Positions 17,978-26,094 of a stretch of DNA of 64,000 nucleotides are shown here, in pieces. A program made the translations under genes and the position numbers. The notes under the pieces were generated by a model. That model worked only from the letters and a program-made list of their open reading frames with translations, ran no database searches and was not told the DNA's origin. The stretch is taken from the NCBI RefSeq assembly GCF_014200395.1, contig NZ_JACHBS010000001.1:558001-622000 (forward strand), written 5' to 3'. Each line of letters begins with the position of its first letter. Position 1 is the first letter of the stretch. This stretch comes from Microcella frigidaquae. GTDB lineage: Bacteria; Actinomycetota; Actinomycetes; Actinomycetales; Microbacteriaceae.

Positions 17978-18697
17978 GTGAACGAGGTGCTGGATGCGGT
18001 GCTCGCGCTGATCGAGGGCGTCGACCCCGTGCTGCGCACGCTTCTCGCCGGGCTCTTCATCATGCTCGAGACGACCATCCTGCTCGGCCTGATCGTGCCC
18101 GGGGACACCGTGGTGCTTGTGGCCAGCACCGCCGTCGACTCCCCCGCCGAGTACTGGGGGCTCGTCATCACGGTCATCGTCGGCGCGCTCGCGGGCGCGT
18201 CGCTCGGGTTCGCGATCGGCCGGTTCTTCGGGCCGCGTCTGCGGGCATCCCGGCTCGGTCAGCGGCTCGGCGAGAGGAACTGGCACCGGGCCGAGAGCTT
18301 CCTGGCCCACCGCAGTGGCATCGCCGTCTTCATCTCGCGCTTCGTGCCGGTGCTGCATTCGCTGACGCCGCTCGTCGTCGGCATGAGCGCACTGCGCTAC
18401 CGCACCTTCATGCTCTGGTTGACGCCTGCCTGCATCATCTGGGCCTTCGCCTACGTGAGCGTCGGGTCGGCAGCCGCGGAGGGCTACCGCAGCATCGCGG
18501 GGCAGCTCGACTTCGCGGCGCTCATCTTCGTCGGCGTGATCATCGGATTCTGGCTGCTGGTCTTCGCGGTCAAGAAGGTGCTCGATCGCTACGTCGGCCA
18601 GTACGCCGACGGCGAGACCGTGATCGTGCCCCCGACGCCGAAGCGGGGCGGGCACCCATCGGCACCCGCCCCGCAGGACGCAACGGATTCGGACTAG
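17978..18697 (+). CDS. DedA-family membrane protein
   Basis: A 239-residue DedA/SNARE-associated protein. It has an early re-entrant segment with ETTILLGLIVPGDTVVLVAS, then GALAGASLGFAIGRFFG, and the conserved basic loop HRSGIAVFISRFVPVLHSL. DedA proteins are undecaprenyl-phosphate or phospholipid translocases or act in membrane homeostasis. Start is GTG 17978. The tail carries a 10-bp stem hairpin that may end transcription, and the stop shares CTAG with the convergent osmoprotectant binding-protein gene. Confidence 0.88.
   Translation: MNEVLDAVLALIEGVDPVLRTLLAGLFIMLETTILLGLIVPGDTVVLVASTAVDSPAEYWGLVITVIVGALAGASLGFAIGRFFGPRLRASRLGQRLGERNWHRAESFLAHRSGIAVFISRFVPVLHSLTPLVVGMSALRYRTFMLWLTPACIIWAFAYVSVGSAAAEGYRSIAGQLDFAALIFVGVIIGFWLLVFAVKKVLDRYVGQYADGETVIVPPTPKRGGHPSAPAPQDATDSD
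18643..18674 (+). terminator. Hairpin in the 3' end of the DedA gene
   Basis: GCGGGGCGGG at 18643-18652 pairs perfectly with CCCGCCCCGC at 18665-18674, leaving a 12-base loop. There is no T tract on either strand. It lies inside the last codons of the DedA gene, just before two convergent stop codons, so it could serve both directions. Its function as a terminator is inferred. Confidence 0.45.
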
Positions 18698-19605
18698 CCG
18701 AGGAATCCGTTCTCGGTCAGCCACTGCGTGGCGATCTCGGCCGAGCTCAGCTGGTCGACCCTGCTCTGCACGTTGAGCGCGACCAGTCCCTCGGGCGTGA
18801 GCGCGGCGCTCACGGCGTTGATGACGTCGACCGCCGCCTGCGGCAGGTCGGCCGAGGCGATCGGCACGACGTTCGAGGCCAGGAAGAGGCCCTCGGGGTC
18901 GGCGAGCGTGACGAGGCCGTTCTGACCGATGCGCGGGTCGGCGCTGTAGACGTTGGCCACGTTCACGAGGCCGGCGAGCAGCGCGTCGACCGTGGTGTCG
19001 CCGGTCGCCTCGAAGGCGACCGTCACGCCGTAGACGTCGAGCAGGCCGGTCGGACCGTAGGGGCGCTCCTCGAGCTCGGGGGCTCCGCCGAGGATGAGGC
19101 CCTCGACGCCCGCGAGGTCGGCGATCGACTCGAGGCCGTTGGCCTCGGCGAACTCGGCGGTGACGTTGTAGCTGTCCTGGTCGGTCGCGGGCGACTGGTC
19201 GAGCACCTGCAGGCCCTCGGGCACGACGGTGAGCAGCTCGGCGTAGACCTCGTCGGCCTGCGTGGCCTCCGTGTCGGGGTTCCAGAACTGCAGGAGGTTG
19301 CCCGTGTACTCGGGGAAGAGGTCGACCTCGCCGGCCTCGAGCGCGGGGATGTAGGCGTCGCGCTGCCCGATCTGGAAGTTGCGCTCGACCTCGAAGCCCT
19401 CGGCCTCGAGCGCCTGCGCGTAGAGCTCGGCGATGATCTCGTTCGAGTAGTACGCCTGCGAGCCGATGACGATGGTCTCGGCGGGGGCATCCGTATCCGG
19501 CTCGGGCGCCAGCGGGTCGCCCGATGCACACCCTGCCAGGGCCAATGATGCCCCGACCACGGCTGCCGTCACGGCGAGCCGGCCCTTGTTCCTTGCTGTG
19601 AACAT
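18694..19605 (-). CDS. opuCC: Osmoprotectant (glycine betaine/choline-type) ABC substrate-binding lipoprotein
   Basis: A 303-residue OpuAC-domain protein. The lipoprotein signal ends in LALAGCASG. The start of the mature domain, IVIGSQAYYSNEIIAELYAQ, then GEVDLFPEYTGNLLQFW, is characteristic of OpuCC/ProX-like proteins, which bind quaternary amines through an aromatic cage. It is the last gene of the operon; its ATG shares one base with the permease stop (TGATG). Ligand choice among betaine, choline and carnitine cannot be read from the sequence. Confidence 0.88.
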   Translation of the reverse strand: MFTARNKGRLAVTAAVVGASLALAGCASGDPLAPEPDTDAPAETIVIGSQAYYSNEIIAELYAQALEAEGFEVERNFQIGQRDAYIPALEAGEVDLFPEYTGNLLQFWNPDTEATQADEVYAELLTVVPEGLQVLDQSPATDQDSYNVTAEFAEANGLESIADLAGVEGLILGGAPELEERPYGPTGLLDVYGVTVAFEATGDTTVDALLAGLVNVANVYSADPRIGQNGLVTLADPEGLFLASNVVPIASADLPQAAVDVINAVSAALTPEGLVALNVQSRVDQLSSAEIATQWLTENGFLG

Positions 19606-20360
19606 CAGTTCTTCTCTTCTCTTCCAGTGGTGGCGGGAGTTTCCGCCGTCGCACGGCGCCCGGTTGGCGCGGTGCGGGGTTCGGGGAGGCGGCCGGCGCG
19701 CACACCGCGCGGCACCGCCGAGCGCTCGAGCAGCGCGAACAGCGCATCGAGCACGAGAGCCAGGAGGATGATCAGGATCGCCGATCCGAGGATCTGGTCG
19801 AATCGGCGCAGCTCGATGCCCTGGATGATGTCGTAGCCGAGGCCGCCGAGCCCGATGTACGAGATCAGTACCGCGGTCGCCACGACCTGCAGCACGCCGC
19901 TGCGGAGCCCGCCGAAGAGCAGGGGCAGGCCGAGCGGCACCTCGACCTTCCAGAGGATCTGCCACTCGGTCATGCCGACGGCCCGGGCAGCATCGATGAC
20001 CCGCCGGTCGATCACCTCGAAGCCCGCGTAGGCGCCGGCGAGGATCGGCGGCACGGCGAGGAGCATGAGCACGACGACGGAGGCGGGCTCGCGCTGCAGC
20101 ACGCCCGCGACCATCACGAACAGGAACAGCAGGCCGAACGAGGGCAGGGCCCGCGCCGCGCCGGTCAGGCCGACGACGAGCTCGCGCCCCCGGCCGGTGT
20201 GGCCGATCCACCAGCCGAGCGGCACGGCGATGAACGAGGCGATGAGCACGGCGATCGCCGTGTAGCGCAGGTGCTCGCCGAGGCGCTGCGGGATCGACCC
20301 GCTGCCCTCCCAGTTGACGGGGTCGAGCAGCCAGGCGATGCCCTCTGCGAACAAGTTCAT
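19605..20360 (-). CDS. Osmoprotectant ABC transporter permease
   Basis: A 251-residue permease of the BPD_transp_1 family. The EAA loop is seen as EVIDRRVIDAARAVGMTEWQ followed by ILWKVEVPLGLPLLFGGLR. It has five to six helices and a poorly conserved Pro/Thr/Arg-rich tail of about 35 residues. ATG 20360 overlaps the stop of the other permease (ATGA). It would form a heterodimer with the product of 20357-21022. Confidence 0.88.
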   Translation of the reverse strand: MNLFAEGIAWLLDPVNWEGSGSIPQRLGEHLRYTAIAVLIASFIAVPLGWWIGHTGRGRELVVGLTGAARALPSFGLLFLFVMVAGVLQREPASVVVLMLLAVPPILAGAYAGFEVIDRRVIDAARAVGMTEWQILWKVEVPLGLPLLFGGLRSGVLQVVATAVLISYIGLGGLGYDIIQGIELRRFDQILGSAILIILLALVLDALFALLERSAVPRGVRAGRLPEPRTAPTGRRATAETPATTGREEKN

Positions 20361-21022
20361 GCGCGGCCCCCGGTCGCGGCCATCGCCGTCGCCGAGCGGG
20401 TCCACGGCATCACCAGCCGACCGAGGAGCACGAGCACGCGGTCGAACAGCAGGGCGACCAGCACCGTCATGACCACGCCGGTCAGCACCGAGGCCAGGAT
20501 GCCGCGCTCGTAGCCGTTCGTGAACAGGTAGCCCAGGCTCTGCACGCCGATGATGATGCCGACCGTGAGCAGGCTCACCGTGCTCACCGCCACGACGCGC
20601 AGCCCCGCGAGCAGTACGGGCCCGGCGAGGGGGAACTCGACGCCCCAGAACCGGCCCCAGCCGGAGTACCCGACGGCGGTGGCCGCCTGGCGCACATCCG
20701 GGTCGACGCTCGCCAGAGCATCCGCCACCGACCGCGCCATGATCGCAACGGCGTAGATGGTGAGCGCGATGATGACGTTCGCCTCACTGAGGAAGCGGAT
20801 GCCCAGCAGGGGCGGCAGAATCGCGAACAGCGCGAGCGACGGGATCGTGTAGAGCAGCCCGACCAGGGTGAGGATCAGCCCACGGGTGAGGCGGTAGCGG
20901 TACGCGACCCAGCCGAGCGGGATCGCGATGACGAACCCCAGCAGGATCGGCAGGATGCTCAGCCGGATGTGCTCCAGCGTCAGCTGCAGGATCAGCTCGA
21001 GGTTGTTGAGAACCCAGGTCAC
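20357..21022 (-). CDS. Osmoprotectant ABC transporter permease
   Basis: This 221-residue permease has the family's typical N-terminal helix HIRLSILPILLGFVIAIPLG and the EAA loop ALASVDPDVRQAATAVGYSG followed by WGRFWGVEFPLAGPVLLAG. It overlaps the ATPase gene by 4 bases. The paired permeases fit the OpuB/OpuC four-gene type of quaternary-amine importer rather than the single-permease ProU type. Confidence 0.88.
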   Translation of the reverse strand: MTWVLNNLELILQLTLEHIRLSILPILLGFVIAIPLGWVAYRYRLTRGLILTLVGLLYTIPSLALFAILPPLLGIRFLSEANVIIALTIYAVAIMARSVADALASVDPDVRQAATAVGYSGWGRFWGVEFPLAGPVLLAGLRVVAVSTVSLLTVGIIIGVQSLGYLFTNGYERGILASVLTGVVMTVLVALLFDRVLVLLGRLVMPWTRSATAMAATGGRA

Positions 21023-21843
21023 GCCGGGCTCGCCTCCACCAGTCGGCCGGCGAGGTTGCCGTCGCCGTCGACGAGCACCTGCGCGCCGTCGATGGTCTGG
21101 ATGCTCAGGGCCCGCTTTCCGCGATCGGCCCCGACGAAGCTGGCGACGAACTCGCTCGCCGGGTTGGCGAGGATCTCGGCCGGTGTGCCCTTCTGCGCGA
21201 TGCGGCCGCCTTTCTCGAGGATGACCACCTGGTGCCCGAGCAGGAACGCCTCGTCGATGTCGTGGGTGACGAAGACGACGGTCTTGTCGAGCTCGCGCTG
21301 CAGGCGCAGCAGCTCCTGCTGCAGGTCGGCGCGGACGATCGGGTCGACGGCACCGAAGGGCTCGTCCATGAGCAGGATGTTCGGATCGACGGCGAGACCG
21401 CGCGCGACACCGACACGCTGCTGCTGGCCGCCCGAGAGCTGGGCGGGGTACCGCTCGGCGAGGTCGCGGTCGAGGCCGACGGTGTCCATCAGTTCGAGCG
21501 CGCGGGCATGGGCCTGCTTTTTCGGCACCCCGTTGAGGCGCGGCACCGTCGCGATGTTGTCGATGACCTTCCGGTGCGGCAGCAGACCGGAGTTCTGCAT
21601 GACGTAGCCGATGCGGCGGCGCAGCTGCACGGGCTCGATCGTCGACACGTTCTCGCCGTCGATCTCGAGCTCACCGCTGGTCGCGTCGACCATCCGGTTG
21701 ATCATGCGCAGCAGCGTCGTCTTGCCGGATCCGCTGGATCCGACGAGCACGGTGACGCGACGGCTCGGGATGACGAGGCTGAAGTCGTCGACCGCCAGCG
21801 TGCCGTCGTCGAAGCGCTTGGAGATGGAGCGGAACTCGATCAC
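21019..21843 (-). CDS. opuCA: Osmoprotectant ABC transporter ATP-binding protein lacking a CBS pair
   Basis: The protein has 274 residues. Walker A is GSSGSGKTT, the Q-loop region is RRRIGYVMQNSGLLPHR, the signature is LSGGQQQRVGVARGLA and Walker B is ILLMDEPFGAVDP. The family's C-terminal tandem CBS domains, which sense ionic strength in OpuA, are reduced here to about 40 residues (from KRALSIQTIDGA), so gating by that module is unlikely. It is the first gene of the four-gene operon. The leader 21844-22073 contains three tandem hairpin repeats. Confidence 0.9.
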   Translation of the reverse strand: MIEFRSISKRFDDGTLAVDDFSLVIPSRRVTVLVGSSGSGKTTLLRMINRMVDATSGELEIDGENVSTIEPVQLRRRIGYVMQNSGLLPHRKVIDNIATVPRLNGVPKKQAHARALELMDTVGLDRDLAERYPAQLSGGQQQRVGVARGLAVDPNILLMDEPFGAVDPIVRADLQQELLRLQRELDKTVVFVTHDIDEAFLLGHQVVILEKGGRIAQKGTPAEILANPASEFVASFVGADRGKRALSIQTIDGAQVLVDGDGNLAGRLVEASPA

Positions 21844-21973
21844 GATGCCCTCTTCCCGTCGCCGCCGAGCATGATCGCGCGCTCAGCGCACGTTCAGTCA
21901 AACAGCATTCGGAGCCGGAGGGCTTCCGGTTCGCCGCGATTCTGGGCAGTTCTCCAGACGAGAGCGGAAGTGC

Positions 21974-22067
21974 CGCGGCCGACAGGGACGGCCACGCGAG
22001 GCAATTCGTCGCGGCTGGCAAGGACAACCGCGTGACCATTCATCGCGGCCGGCAGGGACGGCCGCGC
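21974..22067. repeat. Three tandem imperfect hairpin repeats
   Basis: Three copies of a roughly 25-base unit lie at 21974-21998, 22010-22034 and 22044-22067, with starts 36 and 34 bases apart. Each is an inverted repeat; the third is perfect, with CGCGGCCG (22044-22051), loop GCAGGGA, and CGGCCGCG (22059-22066). The first two have one mismatch each. The array lies between the TetR stop and the start of the osmoprotectant operon, both on the minus strand. It could end the TetR transcript or shape the operon leader. Confidence 0.6.
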
Positions 22068-22073
22068 ATCAGT

Positions 22074-22712
22074 TCAGAGCCGGCCGGCGAGCACCGCGGT
22101 CAGAGCGCGACGGGCCTCGTCGAGCAGCGCCGCGTCGCCCTGCGGGGCGCGGGCGAAAGCGCGGGCCACGAGCGCGTCGATGACCTCGACGGCCGTGCCG
22201 ACGGCACGGCGGGTGTCGGCGGTGTCGGCGATGCCGTAACCGGCGACGAGTGCGTCGGCGATGACCTCGGCAACGGCCGCGTGCGCGGTGGTCTCGGTCT
22301 GCGGCGGCAGCAGGTCGATCACATCGCCGACACGCACCGAGCGGAAACCGGGCTCGGAGCGGAACAGCTCGCTGGTCGCGTCGAGCACGGCGAGCATCAC
22401 CTCGGTCGCCGAGCCGTGGCGCCCGGCCGCGAGCGCCGGGGCGATGGCAGCGAGGAGTCGCTCGGTGTTGCGGGCGCCCAGCGCCTGCAGCACGGCGATG
22501 CGGTCGGGGAAGTAGCGGTACACCGTGCCGATGGAGGCGCCGGCGCGCTCGGCGACCATGGCGGTCGTGAGGCGCTCGTAGCCGATCTCGTCGATGACGG
22601 CGGCGGCCGAGTCGAGCAGCGTCGCCAGACGGGCGGTGCTGCGGGCCTGGACGGGCTCGTTGCGAATGGGGGCGGCGCTCAGGAGCGCGGTACCGGATTC
22701 GGTGACGTTCAT
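22074..22712 (-). CDS. TetR-family transcriptional regulator
   Basis: The protein has 212 residues. The N-terminal TetR DNA-binding domain is clear: LLDSAAAVIDEIGYERLTTA, then the helix-turn-helix MVAERAGASIGTVYRYFPDR. The C-terminal ligand domain is not diagnostic. ATG 22712 follows AAAGG. It is divergent from the App1-type phosphatase gene and upstream of, in the same direction as, the osmoprotectant operon, so either may be its target. The ligand is unknown. Confidence 0.88.
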   Translation of the reverse strand: MNVTESGTALLSAAPIRNEPVQARSTARLATLLDSAAAVIDEIGYERLTTAMVAERAGASIGTVYRYFPDRIAVLQALGARNTERLLAAIAPALAAGRHGSATEVMLAVLDATSELFRSEPGFRSVRVGDVIDLLPPQTETTAHAAVAEVIADALVAGYGIADTADTRRAVGTAVEVIDALVARAFARAPQGDAALLDEARRALTAVLAGRL

Positions 22713-22899
22713 GGTGAACCTTTCGACGAGCCGCAAGCGTACTCCTCGAAATGAGTTTTGTCCGTCTTGGCGCGAAGGTTCTTCGGGCGCGAACGGTCGC
22801 AAAACGAATACCGGGGAGGGTATACCGTTCTGTGCGCCCCGGCCGCGGAGCCCCGCGCCCGCACGGCGCGACGGGGCCCGCGTCTGACACACTGACGGG

Positions 22900-23952
22900 G
22901 TGCCGGAGACCGCCTCGACCCCCGACGCCCCGAAGGCCCCGTGGGCCCGCCGGGCCGTGGCCGTCGAAGACCGCTTCCACCGCTGGCGCGAACGCCGAGG
23001 GCGCAAGCGCGGTCTCACCCCGGTCGTGATCCCCTACAGCGGCTACGGTGGCGACGGCTGGATCCGCGTCCTCTGCCGCGTGCTGCTCGCCCCCGCTGCG
23101 AGCGACCGGCCCGAGCGAAGCACCATTCGAGGCTGGCGCAGCTTCACGAGCATCCCCGTCGCCGACGCGGTAGTCACCGTCGTCGCCGACGGGCAGCACT
23201 TCACCGTGCAGGCCGACCGGGGCGGAGTCGTCGACGTCGACCTCACCGTGCGACTCGCGCCGGGCATCCGCACCATCACCCTGCAGGCCGAGGGGTCGGA
23301 ACCGGTCTCCGCCCGCATCTTCGTGGTCGACCCGGATGCCCGCCTGGGCATCGTCAGCGACATCGACGACACGGTCATGGTGACGGCGCTCCCCCGTCCC
23401 TTCCTCGCCGCCTGGAACACCTTCGTGCTCGATGTGCACGCGCGGCGGCCGGTGCCCGGCATGGCCGTGCTGCTGGAGCGGCTCGCGCGCGAGCATCCCG
23501 GCGCCCCCGTCATCTACCTGTCGACGGGCGCCTGGAACGTGGCTCCGACGCTCGACCGGTTCATGGGCCGGCACCTGTACCCGGCCGGCACGCTGCTGCT
23601 CACCGACTGGGGGCCGACGCACGACCGGCTGTTCCGCAGCGGGCGACAGCACAAGCGCGACAGCCTCGCCCGGCTCGCGCGCGAGTTCCCGACCGTGCGC
23701 TGGGTGCTCATCGGGGACGACGGGCAGCACGACGAGGAGCTGTACCGCGCGTTCGCGGCCGAGCATCCCGACAAGGTGGCGGCGATCGCCATCCGGCAGC
23801 TCTCGACCTCCGAGGCCGTGCTCGCCGGCGGTCGGAGTCACCTCGACGATGAGCATCCCGACCGCGGCGGCGTGCCGTGGGTGTGGGCACCTGATGGTGC
23901 GGGCCTGCTCGAGCAGCTGGCGCGGGTCGGCATCGTCACCGCCGACGGCTGA
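22900..23952 (+). CDS. App1-type phosphatidate phosphatase domain protein (DUF2183)
   Basis: A 350-residue protein. The central domain carries the HAD-like motif IVSDIDDTVM, a DxDxT catalytic loop, then PVIYLSTGAWNVAPTLDRFM and later WVLIGDDGQHDEELY. This is the App1/DUF2183 family, whose yeast member dephosphorylates phosphatidate. The N-terminal 110 residues include a basic segment (RWRERRGRKR) and a beta-rich part. GTG 22900 is the start. Bacterial members have no settled function. It ends 11 bases before a LexA box belonging to the next gene. Confidence 0.85.
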   Translation: MPETASTPDAPKAPWARRAVAVEDRFHRWRERRGRKRGLTPVVIPYSGYGGDGWIRVLCRVLLAPAASDRPERSTIRGWRSFTSIPVADAVVTVVADGQHFTVQADRGGVVDVDLTVRLAPGIRTITLQAEGSEPVSARIFVVDPDARLGIVSDIDDTVMVTALPRPFLAAWNTFVLDVHARRPVPGMAVLLERLAREHPGAPVIYLSTGAWNVAPTLDRFMGRHLYPAGTLLLTDWGPTHDRLFRSGRQHKRDSLARLAREFPTVRWVLIGDDGQHDEELYRAFAAEHPDKVAAIAIRQLSTSEAVLAGGRSHLDDEHPDRGGVPWVWAPDGAGLLEQLARVGIVTADG

Positions 23953-23963
23953 CGGCCCCACAT

Positions 23964-23979
23964 TCGAACATCTGTTCGA
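23964..23979. promoter_or_regulatory. LexA (SOS) box
   Basis: TCGAACATCTGTTCGA is a perfect match to the actinobacterial SOS operator TCGAAC-N4-GTTCGA. It lies 33 bases before ATG 24013, and TAGACT at 23980-23985 is a possible -10 element right beside it. Binding by LexA would repress the small gene at 24013 until DNA damage. Confidence 0.85.
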
Positions 23980-24012
23980 TAGACTCCTGCCGACACCGTC
24001 GGAGGAGGACGC

Positions 24013-24456
24013 ATGGGTCGGTGGAACTCGCGCCGCGCCGGGCCCGAGCATCCGATGCTGTTCGTCGACGCGCGTGACATCCCCGTACCCGTCGAGCCGC
24101 CGCGCCCGCAGGCCGGCGCGGCGCTCGAGCCGTTCCAGCAACTGCTGGGCGCCGTCGAGGCCGAGCCGCTCGCCCTGCTCGGCCCGAGCAGTATCGGCCG
24201 CAGCGTCGTCGCGGGCGGCGAACGGCGGCGCCCCGATCCGGGGCTCGGCGGCGATGCCCTGCTCGACGACGGCGGAGCGGTGCTGCCCCTGCGTCTCCCG
24301 GCCGGCGCGCCGCGCGCCCTGCGCGACCGCCTCGCCGCGCGGTTCGTGCTCGTGCGCGGCACCCTGCGCCAGCATGAGGGGCACCTCGCTCTCGAGGTCG
24401 ACGAGGCGGTCGACCTGCGCGAGCTGGCGCGGCTCGCCCCCGGCACCCGCCGGTGA
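24013..24456 (+). CDS. Small protein behind a LexA box; OB-fold-like C-terminus suspected
   Basis: A 147-residue protein that I do not recognise as a named family. GGAGGAGG precedes ATG 24013, and a perfect LexA box lies 33 bases upstream, so it is very likely damage-inducible. The N-terminus is Pro/Ala-rich. The last 50 residues alternate strands and turns, with LAARFVLVRGTLRQHEGHLA and a closing VDEAVDLRELARL. This recalls the C-terminal OB-fold of the mutagenic polymerase DnaE2, without a polymerase domain. That resemblance is weak and by eye. It could be a mutasome accessory or a degenerate fragment. Confidence 0.7.
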   Translation: MGRWNSRRAGPEHPMLFVDARDIPVPVEPPRPQAGAALEPFQQLLGAVEAEPLALLGPSSIGRSVVAGGERRRPDPGLGGDALLDDGGAVLPLRLPAGAPRALRDRLAARFVLVRGTLRQHEGHLALEVDEAVDLRELARLAPGTRR

Positions 24457-24467
24457 GAGTGTTCTCA
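24454..24467. promoter_or_regulatory. TGAGAG palindrome upstream of the kinase/regulator operon
   Basis: TGAGAGTGTTCTCA overlaps the stop codon of the LexA-boxed gene and lies 40 bases before ATG 24508. GATAAT at 24496-24501 is a good -10 and would make the kinase mRNA leaderless, which puts this palindrome near -41 to -54, a normal activator position. The same motif recurs at 27223 and 27778. Confidence 0.6.
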
Positions 24468-24507
24468 TCCGGGCCCCGCCCAGCGAACGGCCGCCGATAA
24501 TGGACCC

Positions 24508-26094
24508 ATGACGCGCACCGGGCTCCGCCGCATCTCCGTGCGCTCGCGGATCCTCGCGGTGATCCTCATCGTCACCGCTCTCGGGATGACCGTCTCCGGC
24601 GTGACCGCCTACCTCGTTCAGCGCGACCGCACGATCGCGGGTCTCGACGCCGAGCTGCTCGCCACGGTCGAGGCAGCCCGCGGCATCGTGACGGGCACCA
24701 GCGCTCCCGCAGCGAGCGCCGACGAGGACGGGACCACCGGGGAATCGACCGAACCGACGGGGGCGGAGGGGGTTCCGTCCTCCGTGCTGGATGCGCTGAA
24801 CGGGATCCTCTCGCGGATCGTGCCCGGGCGGCACGAGAGCAGCGTGGCCCTCATCGACGGAGCTGTGCGGCTGCTGCCGGGCGTCGACACCGCATTCGAC
24901 CTCGAGGACGACCCCGCCTTCATCACGCGTGCCTGGGAGGAGGCGTCCGGCGGGCAGGTGACCCTCGGGACGGCGATCACCACGGTCGGCACCCTCCGGT
25001 ACGTCGCCGTTCCGGTGACGATCCCGGGCGACCCCGAGGTCGGCGCCTTCGTCACGGCCATCGACGCCCAGCGCGCCATCGACGAGGTGAGCGGCGCCTT
25101 CCTGACCTACGCTGGGCTCGCTCTGGCGTCGCTTGCCGCCATCGGCGTCATCGGCTGGTTCGTGGCCGGGCGGCTGCTCTCGCCCTTGCGCACCCTCGCC
25201 GAGACGGCCTCGCGCATCACGGCGCAGGACCTCGGCGAGCGCATCCCCGTCACCGGCCGCGACGACGTCTCCACGCTCACCGAGACGGTCAACGCGATGC
25301 TCGACCGCATCGATGAGGCCCTCACCAGCCAGCGTCAGCTGCTCGACGACGTGCGGCACGAGCTGAAGACCCCGATCACGATCGTCCGCGGGCACCTCGA
25401 GCTGCTCGACCCCACCGCCCCCGACGACGTCCGGTCGGTGCGCGAACTGGCCATCGACGAGCTCGACCGCATGGCCGAGCTGGTCAACGACATCGACGCC
25501 CTGGCCCGGGTCGAGACCCAGGTCGTGGTCGAGCCCGTCGACGTGGGCGACCTCACCGCGCAGGTGTTCGCCAAGATGCAGGCGATCCCGGGCAAGACCT
25601 GGGTACTGAGCGAGACCGCCACCGCCGTCGCGCCGCTCTCGACCTCGCGCATCACCCAGGCCTGGCTGCAGCTGGCCGACAACGCGGCGAAGTACGCGCC
25701 CGAGGGCACGACAGTGCGCGTCGGCAGCACGGCCTACAGCGGCTCGGTCGAGCTGTGGGTGGCCGACGAGGGTCCGGGAATCCCCGCGGGAGCCGAGAAG
25801 CGCATCTTCGAGCGCTTCGGGCGCGCCGACACCGGCCGCGGCATCGCGGGCTCGGGGCTCGGGCTGCCGATCGTCGCGGCCATCGCCCGGGCCCACGGCG
25901 GCTACGTGAGCCTCGACTCGTCCTCCGCCGGATCGCGGTTCGGCATCGTCGTGCCGACCGTCGCGGCTGCCGCGCCGCCGCCCCCGCCTCCCGCCCCGGG
26001 GTTCCCTGAGGGCGAGGAGCTCCCGACGGCCAGCACACCCACGCCCACCAGCACCGCGTCGAGCGCGATGCCGAGCACCACGGAGGACCGATGA
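24508..26094 (+). CDS. Two-component sensor histidine kinase
   Basis: The protein has 528 residues. One helix at about 15-37, an extracytoplasmic sensor of about 160 residues with an acidic Thr/Ser-rich insertion (66-90), a second helix (200-222), HAMP, then HisKA with His284 in VRHELKTPITIV. The ATPase domain shows DNAAKYAPEG, DEGPGIP and GSGLGLPI. A 45-residue Pro/Thr/Ser tail, including a run of seven prolines, follows the catalytic domain. It overlaps the response regulator by ATGA. The signal is unknown; the outward-facing domain suggests an envelope signal. Confidence 0.92.
   Translation: MTRTGLRRISVRSRILAVILIVTALGMTVSGVTAYLVQRDRTIAGLDAELLATVEAARGIVTGTSAPAASADEDGTTGESTEPTGAEGVPSSVLDALNGILSRIVPGRHESSVALIDGAVRLLPGVDTAFDLEDDPAFITRAWEEASGGQVTLGTAITTVGTLRYVAVPVTIPGDPEVGAFVTAIDAQRAIDEVSGAFLTYAGLALASLAAIGVIGWFVAGRLLSPLRTLAETASRITAQDLGERIPVTGRDDVSTLTETVNAMLDRIDEALTSQRQLLDDVRHELKTPITIVRGHLELLDPTAPDDVRSVRELAIDELDRMAELVNDIDALARVETQVVVEPVDVGDLTAQVFAKMQAIPGKTWVLSETATAVAPLSTSRITQAWLQLADNAAKYAPEGTTVRVGSTAYSGSVELWVADEGPGIPAGAEKRIFERFGRADTGRGIAGSGLGLPIVAAIARAHGGYVSLDSSSAGSRFGIVVPTVAAAAPPPPPPAPGFPEGEELPTASTPTPTSTASSAMPSTTEDR

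Noticed and set aside
16417..19747. Long open frames opposite cydA and the DedA gene
   Set aside because: Composition is shadow-like (Asp/Arg/Gly-rich) and no domain can be seen; the reading is explained by cydA, DedA and the binding protein.
22069..25896. A 1275-codon open frame on the minus strand opposite the App1-type, LexA-boxed and kinase genes
   Set aside because: It contains no recognisable domain except the shadow of TetR; the plus-strand genes have start sites and motifs.
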